This document shows positions 28,706-35,100 of a stretch of DNA of 64,000 nucleotides, piece after piece. Below the pieces are notes generated by a model that did no database searches, was not told the DNA's origin, and worked only from the letters and a program-made list of their open reading frames with translations. The DNA lies in NCBI GenBank assembly GCA_041906185.1, contig JAYRJQ010000006.1, positions 62,001 through 126,000 on the forward strand, given 5' to 3'. How positions within the stretch are numbered: position 1 is the first letter of the stretch; each line of letters begins with the position of its first letter. A program made the position numbers and the translations under genes. This stretch comes from Roseateles_B sp041906185. Its GTDB lineage: Bacteria > Pseudomonadota > Gammaproteobacteria > Burkholderiales > Burkholderiaceae_C.

Positions 28706-29836
28706 TCAGGCCTGGCGGGCGCGGCGGGCCTTCACGGCGGCGGCGAGCTCGCGCAGCAGCGGCTCGGTCTGCACCCAGCCCAGGCAGGCGTCGGTGATGG
28801 AGACGCCGGGCTTGAGGTCGGCGCGGGTCTGGCCGTCCAGCAGGTCCTGGCGGCCGGCCTGCAGATGGGACTCGATCATCACGCCGGTGATGCGTGCATC
28901 CCCGCCGGCGATCTGGGCCGCGACGTCATGGCCGACGTCGATCTGGCGCTCGAACTTCTTGCTGGAGTTGGCGTGGGAGAAGTCGATCATGACCTGCTCG
29001 CGCAGGCCGGCGGACTTCAGTGCCTCGCAGGCGGCCTGCACGGAGGCCGCGTCGTAGTTGGGCGTCTTGCCGCCGCGCAGGATCAGGTGGCAGTCGTCGT
29101 TGCCACGGGTCTCGAAGATGGCGGCGGCGCCCATCTTGGTCATGCCCATGAAGGCGTGGCTGGCGCGGGCGGCCAGCACGGCGTCCGCCGCGACCTTGAT
29201 GCCGCCGTCCGTCGCGTTCTTGAAGCCCACGGGGCAGGACAGGCCGGACGCCAGCTGGCGATGGCTCTGGCTCTCGGTCGTGCGGGCCCCGATGGCGCCC
29301 CAGGCGATGAGGTCGGAGATGTACTGCGGCGAGAGCAGGTCGAGGAACTCGGTCCCGGCGGGCAGGCCCAGGGCCGTCACGTCCAGCAGCAGCTGGCGCG
29401 CCAGGCGCAGGCCCTCGTTCATGTGGAAGCTGCCGTCCAGGCGCGGGTCGTTGATGTAGCCCTTCCAGCCCACCGTCGTGCGCGGCTTCTCGAAATAGAC
29501 GCGCATCACCAGCAGCAGCTCGCCCTGCATCTCGTCGCGGGCCTTCTTGAGCAGGCGCGCGTAGTCCATGGCCTGGTCGTGGTCGTGGATGGAGCACGGG
29601 CCCACCACCACCAGCAGGCGGTCGTCGCGGCCATGCAGCACGTCGCTGATCTCATGGCGGGCGCGTTCGACGAGGTTCAGGGCCTCGTCGGTGATGGGCA
29701 GCTCGTCCAGCAGCAGGGCCGGCGAGATGAGCGGGCGCACGGCGCCGATGCGGGTGTCATCGGTGCGGGTGGTGTCGCGGGTGCTGTCGCGCGAGCCGAT
29801 CTCGCGGTCGTTCTGGGGATGGTCGAGGGATTTCAT
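28706..29836 (-). CDS. aroG: 3-deoxy-7-phosphoheptulonate synthase (class I DAHP synthase)
   Basis: A 376-residue enzyme that condenses PEP and erythrose-4-P, the first step of aromatic amino acid synthesis. It has the type I-alpha signatures: VVGPCSIHDHDQAMDYA near residue 75 with the metal-binding Cys, YFEKPRTTVGWKGYINDP, and a C-terminal DFSHANSSK plus ESHL metal site. The first 30 residues are charged and probably flexible. ATG 29836 (MKSLDHPQND) is chosen over an earlier in-frame ATG. It heads the aroG-rpiA transcript; the minus -10 candidate GATAAT is at 29866-29871. Which amino acid inhibits it cannot be read from sequence by eye. Confidence 0.95.
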   Translation of the reverse strand: MKSLDHPQNDREIGSRDSTRDTTRTDDTRIGAVRPLISPALLLDELPITDEALNLVERARHEISDVLHGRDDRLLVVVGPCSIHDHDQAMDYARLLKKARDEMQGELLLVMRVYFEKPRTTVGWKGYINDPRLDGSFHMNEGLRLARQLLLDVTALGLPAGTEFLDLLSPQYISDLIAWGAIGARTTESQSHRQLASGLSCPVGFKNATDGGIKVAADAVLAARASHAFMGMTKMGAAAIFETRGNDDCHLILRGGKTPNYDAASVQAACEALKSAGLREQVMIDFSHANSSKKFERQIDVGHDVAAQIAGGDARITGVMIESHLQAGRQDLLDGQTRADLKPGVSITDACLGWVQTEPLLRELAAAVKARRARQA

Positions 29837-29865
29837 GGCAGCTGGGCAGAGGCGGGATTGCGCCA

Positions 29866-29892
29866 ATTATCAGCGAGGCCGGATGCGACAAT
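29866..29892. promoter_or_regulatory. Divergent -10 boxes for aroG (minus) and pyrD (plus)
   Basis: On minus, GATAAT (29871-29866) lies 30 bases before aroG. On plus, GACAAT (29887-29892) lies 63 bases before pyrD. The two would overlap in their -35 regions, which lack consensus matches. Confidence 0.45.
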
Positions 29893-29954
29893 CGCGCCCA
29901 TCCCTACCAGCCTCTGCCACCGACCGCCGACTGCCGGCGGGCCGGCTCGCCGCC

Positions 29955-31001
29955 ATGTCCCTGATCCCCTACGCCCTGACCCGCCCCTTCCTCTTCGGCA
30001 TGGACCCCGAGCATGCGCACGAGGTGACGCTGGGCTCCATCGCCCGCTTCCAGAACACGCCGCTGCAGTGCCTGTGGTCGCAGAGCCGGGTGAGCGATCC
30101 GGTGCAGCTGGCCGGCCTGCGCTTCCCCAACCGCGTGGGCCTGGCCGCCGGCCTGGACAAGAACGGCCGCTGCATCGACGGCCTGGGCGCCATGGGCTTC
30201 GGCTTCATCGAGGTGGGCACCGTCACGCCCAAGGGACAGCCGGGCAATGACAAGCCGCGCATGTTCCGCCTGCCGGCCGCCAACGCGCTGATCAACCGGC
30301 TGGGCTTCAACAACGAAGGCCTGGACAGCTTCATCGCCAACGTGAAGCAGGCTCACAGCTTCCGCCAGGCCGGCGGCCTGCTGGGCCTGAACATCGGCAA
30401 GAACGCCGTCACGCCCATCGAGAACGCGGTGGACGACTACCTGATCGGCCTGGCCGGCGTGTACCCGCATGCCGACTACATCACCGTCAACATCTCCAGC
30501 CCCAACACCAAGAACCTGCGCGCCCTGCAGAGTGACGAGGCGCTGGACGCCCTGCTCTCGCGCCTGCAGGAACGCAAGCTGCAACTGCAGGCCGAGCACG
30601 GTCGCGTGGTGCCGATGTTCCTGAAGATCGCGCCGGACCTGGACGAGGACCAGGTCGTCGTCATCGCCCGCACGCTGAAGTCCAACGGCATCGACGGCGT
30701 CATCGCCACCAACACCACCATCGGCCGTGAGGCCGTGAAGGGCCTGCCACACGCCGAAGAAACGGGCGGGCTCTCGGGCCAGCCGGTGTTCGAGCCCAGC
30801 AACCGCGTGATCCGCCTGCTGCGGGCCGAGCTGGGCGCGGGCTATCCCATCATCGGCGCCGGCGGCGTGATGAGCGGCGAGCATGCGCGCGCCAAGCTGC
30901 AGGCCGGGGCCGATCTGGTGCAGGTCTACACGGGCCTCATCTACAAGGGCTCGGCCCTCGTGCCCGAATGTGCCCGCGCGATGCTGGGTTTCAAGGGCTG
31001 A
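29955..31001 (+). CDS. pyrD: Dihydroorotate dehydrogenase, quinone-dependent (class 2)
   Basis: A 348-residue inner-membrane-associated flavoenzyme that oxidises dihydroorotate to orotate in pyrimidine synthesis, passing electrons to quinone. The N-terminal helices (first 40 residues) form the quinone channel of class 2. The FMN-binding core includes GLAAGLDKNG near residue 63, and NISSPNTKNLR holds the catalytic Ser. GLSGQPVFEPS and IGAGGVMSGEHA bind phosphate. ATG 29955 gives the usual start. It is followed six bases later by the CYTH gene. Confidence 0.96.
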   Translation: MSLIPYALTRPFLFGMDPEHAHEVTLGSIARFQNTPLQCLWSQSRVSDPVQLAGLRFPNRVGLAAGLDKNGRCIDGLGAMGFGFIEVGTVTPKGQPGNDKPRMFRLPAANALINRLGFNNEGLDSFIANVKQAHSFRQAGGLLGLNIGKNAVTPIENAVDDYLIGLAGVYPHADYITVNISSPNTKNLRALQSDEALDALLSRLQERKLQLQAEHGRVVPMFLKIAPDLDEDQVVVIARTLKSNGIDGVIATNTTIGREAVKGLPHAEETGGLSGQPVFEPSNRVIRLLRAELGAGYPIIGAGGVMSGEHARAKLQAGADLVQVYTGLIYKGSALVPECARAMLGFKG

Positions 31002-31007
31002 GGGCGC

Positions 31008-31466
31008 ATGGGCATCGAGATCGAGCGCAAGTTCCTGGTGCAGGGCGAGGCCTGGCGCCGGGGCGAGGGTCGCTACCTCTGCCAGGCCTACCTGAACCGC
31101 GATCCGGCCCGCACGGTGCGGGTGCGCATCGACGGCGAGCAGGCCTTCCTCACCATCAAGGGGCGCAGCGTGGGCGCCACGCGCAGCGAGTTCGAGTACG
31201 CCATCCCCGTCGCCGACGCGCAGGCGTTGCTCGCGCTGGCGGACGGCCCGGCCGTCGAGAAGCGGCGCCACCTCGTGCCCATGGGCGAGCTCACCTGGGA
31301 GATCGACGAGTTCCTGGGCGCCAACGCGCCGCTGGTGGTCGCGGAGATCGAGCTGCCGCGCGAGGACCAGCCCTTCGAGCGCCCGGCCTGGGTCGGCGAG
31401 GAAGTGACGCAGGACCCGCGCTACTTCAACTCCGCGCTGGCGGCGCGGCCCTTCTCCACCTGGTGA
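31008..31466 (+). CDS. CYTH domain protein (inorganic triphosphatase-like)
   Basis: A 152-residue single-domain CYTH protein. The hallmark E-x-E-x-K is at the very start (M-G-I-E-I-E-R-K-F-L). The tunnel-lining charged residues follow: RVRIDGEQAF, TIKGRS, RSEFEYAIP, KRRHLVP, TWEIDEF and VVAEIELP. CYTH enzymes form a beta tunnel that hydrolyses tripolyphosphate or other triphosphates with Mg2+; there is no CHAD domain. ATG 31008 lies six bases after pyrD, so it is probably cotranscribed. A class IV adenylate cyclase role is possible but less likely. Confidence 0.9.
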   Translation: MGIEIERKFLVQGEAWRRGEGRYLCQAYLNRDPARTVRVRIDGEQAFLTIKGRSVGATRSEFEYAIPVADAQALLALADGPAVEKRRHLVPMGELTWEIDEFLGANAPLVVAEIELPREDQPFERPAWVGEEVTQDPRYFNSALAARPFSTW

Positions 31467-32027
31467 TCAGGCCGCGGCGCTGACCTGGCGTTCCAGGTAG
31501 CGCGCCGCCTCGCCGAAGCTCTGCAGCTTGCGCTGCAGCCACGAGGGCTTGGCCGCGAGCGGCGCAAAGCCCAGGCGCTGCCAGAACGGCGCGGAATCCT
31601 GCACCGCGATCAGGCCCAGGCGCGGCAGGCCAAGCACGACGGCGCGCTGCTGCACATGCGCCAGCAGGCGCTGCGCCAGGCCCCGCCCCCGTCCCGCCGG
31701 GCTCACGGCGACGTCGTGCAGGTACAGCAGCGTCGGCGCCGGCGGACGGCGGTAGTCGCTGGCATGCAGGCCCGGCATGGTGTCGGCGCACACGGGCAGG
31801 CTGATCGCATAGGCCAGCAGCTCACCCCCTGCATCGAAGGCGCCCCAGCAGGTCTGCAGCGGCGCGGTCTCGCGCAGCTTGGACGCGAAGGCCTCGGCGG
31901 GCTCGACATAGTCCGGGCCGTAGCAGGTGGATTGCAGACGCAGGACGGCGTCCAGGTCGGCCACGCGCAGCGGCCTCACGCCAAGGTCAAGAGCAAGGTC
32001 AAGAGCAAGGTCAAGGTCACGGGACAT
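31467..32027 (-). CDS. GNAT-family N-acetyltransferase with N-terminal LDLA repeat
   Basis: A 186-residue acetyltransferase. The GNAT acetyl-CoA loop reads AVSPAGRGRGLAQRLLAH near residue 110-128, preceded by 'TLLYLHDVAVS' and followed by 'LGLIAVQDSAPFWQRLGF', the usual C-terminal motif B. The start region is odd: three tandem 12-base units (31983-32018) encode LDLALDLALDL right after MSRD. The real start could also lie after this repeat. It converges on the CYTH gene with no gap. The substrate is unknown. Confidence 0.85.
   Translation of the reverse strand: MSRDLDLALDLALDLGVRPLRVADLDAVLRLQSTCYGPDYVEPAEAFASKLRETAPLQTCWGAFDAGGELLAYAISLPVCADTMPGLHASDYRRPPAPTLLYLHDVAVSPAGRGRGLAQRLLAHVQQRAVVLGLPRLGLIAVQDSAPFWQRLGFAPLAAKPSWLQRKLQSFGEAARYLERQVSAAA
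31983..32018 (-). repeat. 12-base in-frame tandem repeat in the GNAT gene
   Basis: Two exact units AAGGTCAAGAGC (31983-31994, 31995-32006) plus one unit with two changes (32007-32018). They encode the repeated Leu-Asp-Leu-Ala at the N-terminus of the acetyltransferase. Confidence 0.8.
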
Positions 32028-32044
32028 GGCACAGGCGGGCAGCG

Positions 32045-32701
32045 TCAGGACAGCAGACGGCCCCAGGGATTGAGCGCCGGCGTGAACAGCGCGATGAAGA
32101 CGAGGATGTTGAGGGCGACGGTGCCCCAGAAGATCCGCATGAAGACGGGCTTGCTGCGCTTGTGGGCCAGCAGCTGCTGGGCCAGCAGCGCGCCGGGCCA
32201 GCCACAGCACAGGGCCAGGCCCTGCAGCGTCGATTCGGCCACGCGCCACTGACCCTTGCGGGCGGCGCGCTTGTCGCCGGCGTAGACGATGAAAGTGGCG
32301 AGGCTCATGGCCATGTAGGCGCCCCACACGCCGTGGGGCAGCGGCCAGGACAGGTGCACGGCCAGCACCAGGGAGGCGAAGGCCGGGATCAGCAGCAGGA
32401 CGGCGCCGCCACGGGCCGCATCACGGCCCTCCCCACGCGAGCCCGCGGCGGGCCGCGCCGGCGCGCGGGCCGCCGCCGGGCGACGGGGCTGCAGCGCCTT
32501 GGCACGCAGCGCGCGGGGCTTGCCCTGCGCGTCATGCCCGGCCTCGAAGCTCAGGCGCTCGCCCACGTAGGGGCGCCAGGCGCGCAGGCCGAAGGCCCGG
32601 GCATGGACGAAGAGCTTGCCGCCCCCGCCGTCCGGGGCAATGAAGCCATAACCCTTGGCATCGTCCCACTGCGTGAGCGTGCCGTGCTGCCGCGTTCCCA
32701 T
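32045..32701 (-). CDS. Cold-shock domain fused to DUF1294 membrane domain
   Basis: A 218-residue two-part protein. Residues 1-65 form a cold-shock (OB-fold) domain with RNP-like strands GYGFI and KLFVHA. A basic Ala/Arg/Pro linker (65-100) follows. Residues 105-218 carry four hydrophobic helices and the DUF1294 pattern, including 'GDKRAARKGQWRVAESTLQ' and 'CGWPGALLAQQLLAHKRSK' (the family's basic loop motif). The layout would hold a nucleic-acid-binding domain at the inner membrane. The function is unknown. ATG 32701 starts directly at the OB fold. Confidence 0.9.
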   Translation of the reverse strand: MGTRQHGTLTQWDDAKGYGFIAPDGGGGKLFVHARAFGLRAWRPYVGERLSFEAGHDAQGKPRALRAKALQPRRPAAARAPARPAAGSRGEGRDAARGGAVLLLIPAFASLVLAVHLSWPLPHGVWGAYMAMSLATFIVYAGDKRAARKGQWRVAESTLQGLALCCGWPGALLAQQLLAHKRSKPVFMRIFWGTVALNILVFIALFTPALNPWGRLLS

Positions 32702-32726
32702 CTCGCCGGAATGATCAATCAGAGAC

Positions 32727-32766
32727 GAAAAAAAAGCCGGCGGCGTCAGGGACGCGCCGGCTTTTG
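32727..32766 (-). terminator. Rho-independent terminator of the second DEAD-box gene
   Basis: A long stem (AAAAGCCGGCG... paired with ...CGCCGGCTTTT, one bulged G), followed on the minus strand by a run of eight T. It lies just past the stop at 32772. Confidence 0.9.
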
Positions 32767-32771
32767 CTCAC

Positions 32772-34550
32772 TCAGCGACCGAAGCCGCCGCGACGCGGAC
32801 CTTGCGGGGCCGGACGCTTGCCCGGGCCGCCGGCACGGCGGTCGTCGCCGAAGTCACGGTTGAACTCACGACCGCCTTCGCGGTTGCCGTGGAAGGGCTT
32901 GTCGCCGAAGGCCGGCTTGCCGCCGAAGCCGCGCTTCTCGCCGAAGGAGCCGCCGCGGTCGTCACGGGGTGCGAAGCCGCGCTTGTCGCCACCGAAGCCG
33001 GGGCGGTCACCGCCACGGTCACCACCGCGGTCGAAACCACGGTCGAAGCCGCGATCCTGGCCACCGAAGCCACGGTCCTGGCCGTAGGGCTTGCGGTCGT
33101 CGAAGCGGCGGGCATCCGGACGGAAGCCTTCGTCACGGCGCGGGGCGAAGTCACGGCCCTGGGCGCCTTGCTCGCGGCCGAAGTTCTTGCCACCGTCGCG
33201 GGGCGCGAAGCCCTCGCGCGGCGCGAAACCGTCACGCTGCTGGAAGCCGCCGCGCGGGGCGAAGCCCTCGCGCTGGAAGGGCTTGCTGCCGAAGCGCTTG
33301 TCGCCCTTCTGCGCCCAGCCCGGACGGTCGCCACGGTCGAAGCCGCGCTCGCCGGCGGGACGCGGCGGGAAGATGCGCGGTTCCTGCGTCTTGGGCTCCA
33401 GGCCCTCGATGTGCTGCACCGGGATCTGCTGCGTGGTGAAGTGCTGGATGCGGCGGATCATGGACACGTCGTCACGCAGGGCCAGCGTCACGGCCAGGCC
33501 CTGGCGGCCGGCACGGCCGGTACGGCCGATGCGGTGCACGTAGTCCTCGGCCTTCATCGGCAGGCCGTAGTTGATCACGTGGGTGATGGTCGGCACGTCG
33601 ATGCCGCGGGCGGCGACGTCGGTGGCGACCAGCACGCGCACTTCGCGACGGCGCAGGGCCATCAGCGTGCGGTTGCGCTTGCCTTGGGGCATGGCGCCGT
33701 GCAGCGGGGCCACGGCGTGGCCGATCTCGGCCAGGCGCTCGGCCAGCCAGTCGGCGTCACGCTGGGTGCTGGTGAACACCACAGCCTGGTCGAGCTCGGG
33801 CTGAGCCAGAATGGACTCCAGCAGCTTGTCCTTGTGGATGGGGTTGTCCGCCCAGTGCAGGCGCTGCTCGATGTTCTCGTGCGTGTCGGTGTGCGAGGCG
33901 ACGTCGATGCGCTGCGGGTCACGCAGCAGCTCCTGCGCCAGGCGGCCGACGTGGCCGGCGAAGGTGGCGCTGTACATCACCGTCTGGCGGGTGGCCGGGG
34001 TGGCGGCAGCGACGGTGTTGATGTCGTCGATGAAGCCCATGTCCAGCATGCGGTCGGCCTCGTCCAGCACCAGCATCTCGACGTTCTCCAGCACGCACTT
34101 GCCCGAGGCCAGGTGGTCCAGCAGGCGGCCAGGGGTGGCGATCAGGATGTCCAGCGGGCCCGTCAGCTGGCGGATCTGCAGGGCGTAGGGCATGCCGCCC
34201 AGCACGGTGGCGACCTTCAGGCCCTGCACGTGGCGGCCGTAGGTCTGCGCGGCCTTGGAGACCTGCATGGCCAGCTCGCGGGTGGGGGCCAGGACCAGGA
34301 CCTTGGGGCCGTAGATCTTGCCTTTCTCGCGGCGCTTGGTGTTGTCACCGCGCGCGGCCAGGATCTTTTCCAGCGCCGGCAGGATGAAGGAGGCGGTCTT
34401 GCCCGAGCCGGTGCGCGAGGAGACCATCAGATCGGCGCCTTCGATGGCGGGCGGGATGGCCAGGGTCTGCACTTCGGTGGCGTTCTCGTAGCCGGAGTCC
34501 TTCACGGCACGCAGCAGGACTTCGTTCAGGCCCAGATTTTCAAAGCTCAT
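32772..34550 (-). CDS. DEAD-box RNA helicase (second copy, long basic tail)
   Basis: A 592-residue DEAD-box ATPase, distinct from the RhlE protein at 12.9 kb. The motifs are SSRTGSGKT, APTRELAMQ, TPGRLLDHL, DEADRMLDMGF, SATF, ATDVAARGID and HRIGRTGRAGR. The last 190 residues are a disordered repeat tail with units such as GFAPR and RGFDRG, rich in Arg, Gly, Asp and Phe, typical of RNA-binding or condensate-forming tails. Of two possible starts I chose ATG 34550 (MSFENLGLNE) because AGAAAGA lies upstream; ATG 34571 lacks any ribosome site. A leader of about 370 bases precedes it. Confidence 0.93.
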   Translation of the reverse strand: MSFENLGLNEVLLRAVKDSGYENATEVQTLAIPPAIEGADLMVSSRTGSGKTASFILPALEKILAARGDNTKRREKGKIYGPKVLVLAPTRELAMQVSKAAQTYGRHVQGLKVATVLGGMPYALQIRQLTGPLDILIATPGRLLDHLASGKCVLENVEMLVLDEADRMLDMGFIDDINTVAAATPATRQTVMYSATFAGHVGRLAQELLRDPQRIDVASHTDTHENIEQRLHWADNPIHKDKLLESILAQPELDQAVVFTSTQRDADWLAERLAEIGHAVAPLHGAMPQGKRNRTLMALRRREVRVLVATDVAARGIDVPTITHVINYGLPMKAEDYVHRIGRTGRAGRQGLAVTLALRDDVSMIRRIQHFTTQQIPVQHIEGLEPKTQEPRIFPPRPAGERGFDRGDRPGWAQKGDKRFGSKPFQREGFAPRGGFQQRDGFAPREGFAPRDGGKNFGREQGAQGRDFAPRRDEGFRPDARRFDDRKPYGQDRGFGGQDRGFDRGFDRGGDRGGDRPGFGGDKRGFAPRDDRGGSFGEKRGFGGKPAFGDKPFHGNREGGREFNRDFGDDRRAGGPGKRPAPQGPRRGGFGR

Positions 34551-34928
34551 GATTTCTTTCTGCAAAGCCATGCCCGGCGTCTGCCACGGATGGCAGGCGC
34601 AAGACATGCGACCGCAGCAGGCAATTGAAAAAGCCGCGGTCTTGGTCAGGTCGCTGGAAGACGATTCACGTCGTACACCGGGCGTGCGAGACCATCAGGG
34701 GTCTGCCAAGCAGAGAAAGAGGCTTGAGCTCTGGAGCCGGTGCGGCGTCGGGGTCACAGTCAAAGCGACGGCATCGCCGCCGACCGAACCCGAGGGCGTC
34801 GGGCACCGCTGGCGCATCGAAACGATGGCAAGGGGCTGCCGGACAAGGTCAGAGGAGACGTACGGTTCACTGGCAAGGCCTTGTCACACCCGTGTCGGGC
34901 ATGGACGCCTTGCGGCAGCGAAGCCGCG

Positions 34929-34937
34929 AGTATACCA
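34929..34937 (-). promoter_or_regulatory. Extended -10 promoter (TGGTATACT) for the DEAD-box gene
   Basis: TATACT preceded by TGG on the minus strand, i.e. an extended -10 element that needs no strong -35. It lies about 380 bases before the start codon. Confidence 0.45.
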
Positions 34938-35060
34938 GGGTTTTCACGGAAAGCGCCAGCACCCGCGGGCTCTGGAAGCGAGCGCTCAGGGCCGAAACGG
35001 GGGCGGGCGTGACTTCGTGCCGGCTCGCGCGGGCGATTCTTGAGTCAGCAAGCGGGCCCG

Positions 35061-35080
35061 CCGGGGCCGCTCGGCCCCGG
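35061..35080 (-). terminator. GC-rich hairpin after the SNF2-like gene
   Basis: Perfect 8-bp stem CCGGGGCC with a 4-base loop, 20 bases past the stop codon. No T run follows, so termination is uncertain. Confidence 0.35.
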
Positions 35081-35100
35081 GCAACGCCCTGCACGTCGCG

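Larger units (their letters stand above)
34551..35100. other. 550-base gap holding the long leader of the DEAD-box gene
   Basis: No gene is supported. On minus, an extended -10 (TGG-TATACT) at 34929-34937 would give a leader of about 370 bases. A plus-strand open frame through here has no recognisable product. Near the right end is a GC-rich hairpin (35061-35080) past the stop of the next gene. Confidence 0.55.

Noticed and set aside
32802..34628. A 608-codon open frame on plus, antisense to the DEAD-box gene
   Set aside because: A shadow of the helicase frame; the product is Ala/Val/Gly-rich with no motif.
34549..35043. A 164-codon plus-strand open frame in the DEAD-box leader region
   Set aside because: No ribosome site, no recognisable product, and it overlaps the start of the minus-strand helicase gene.
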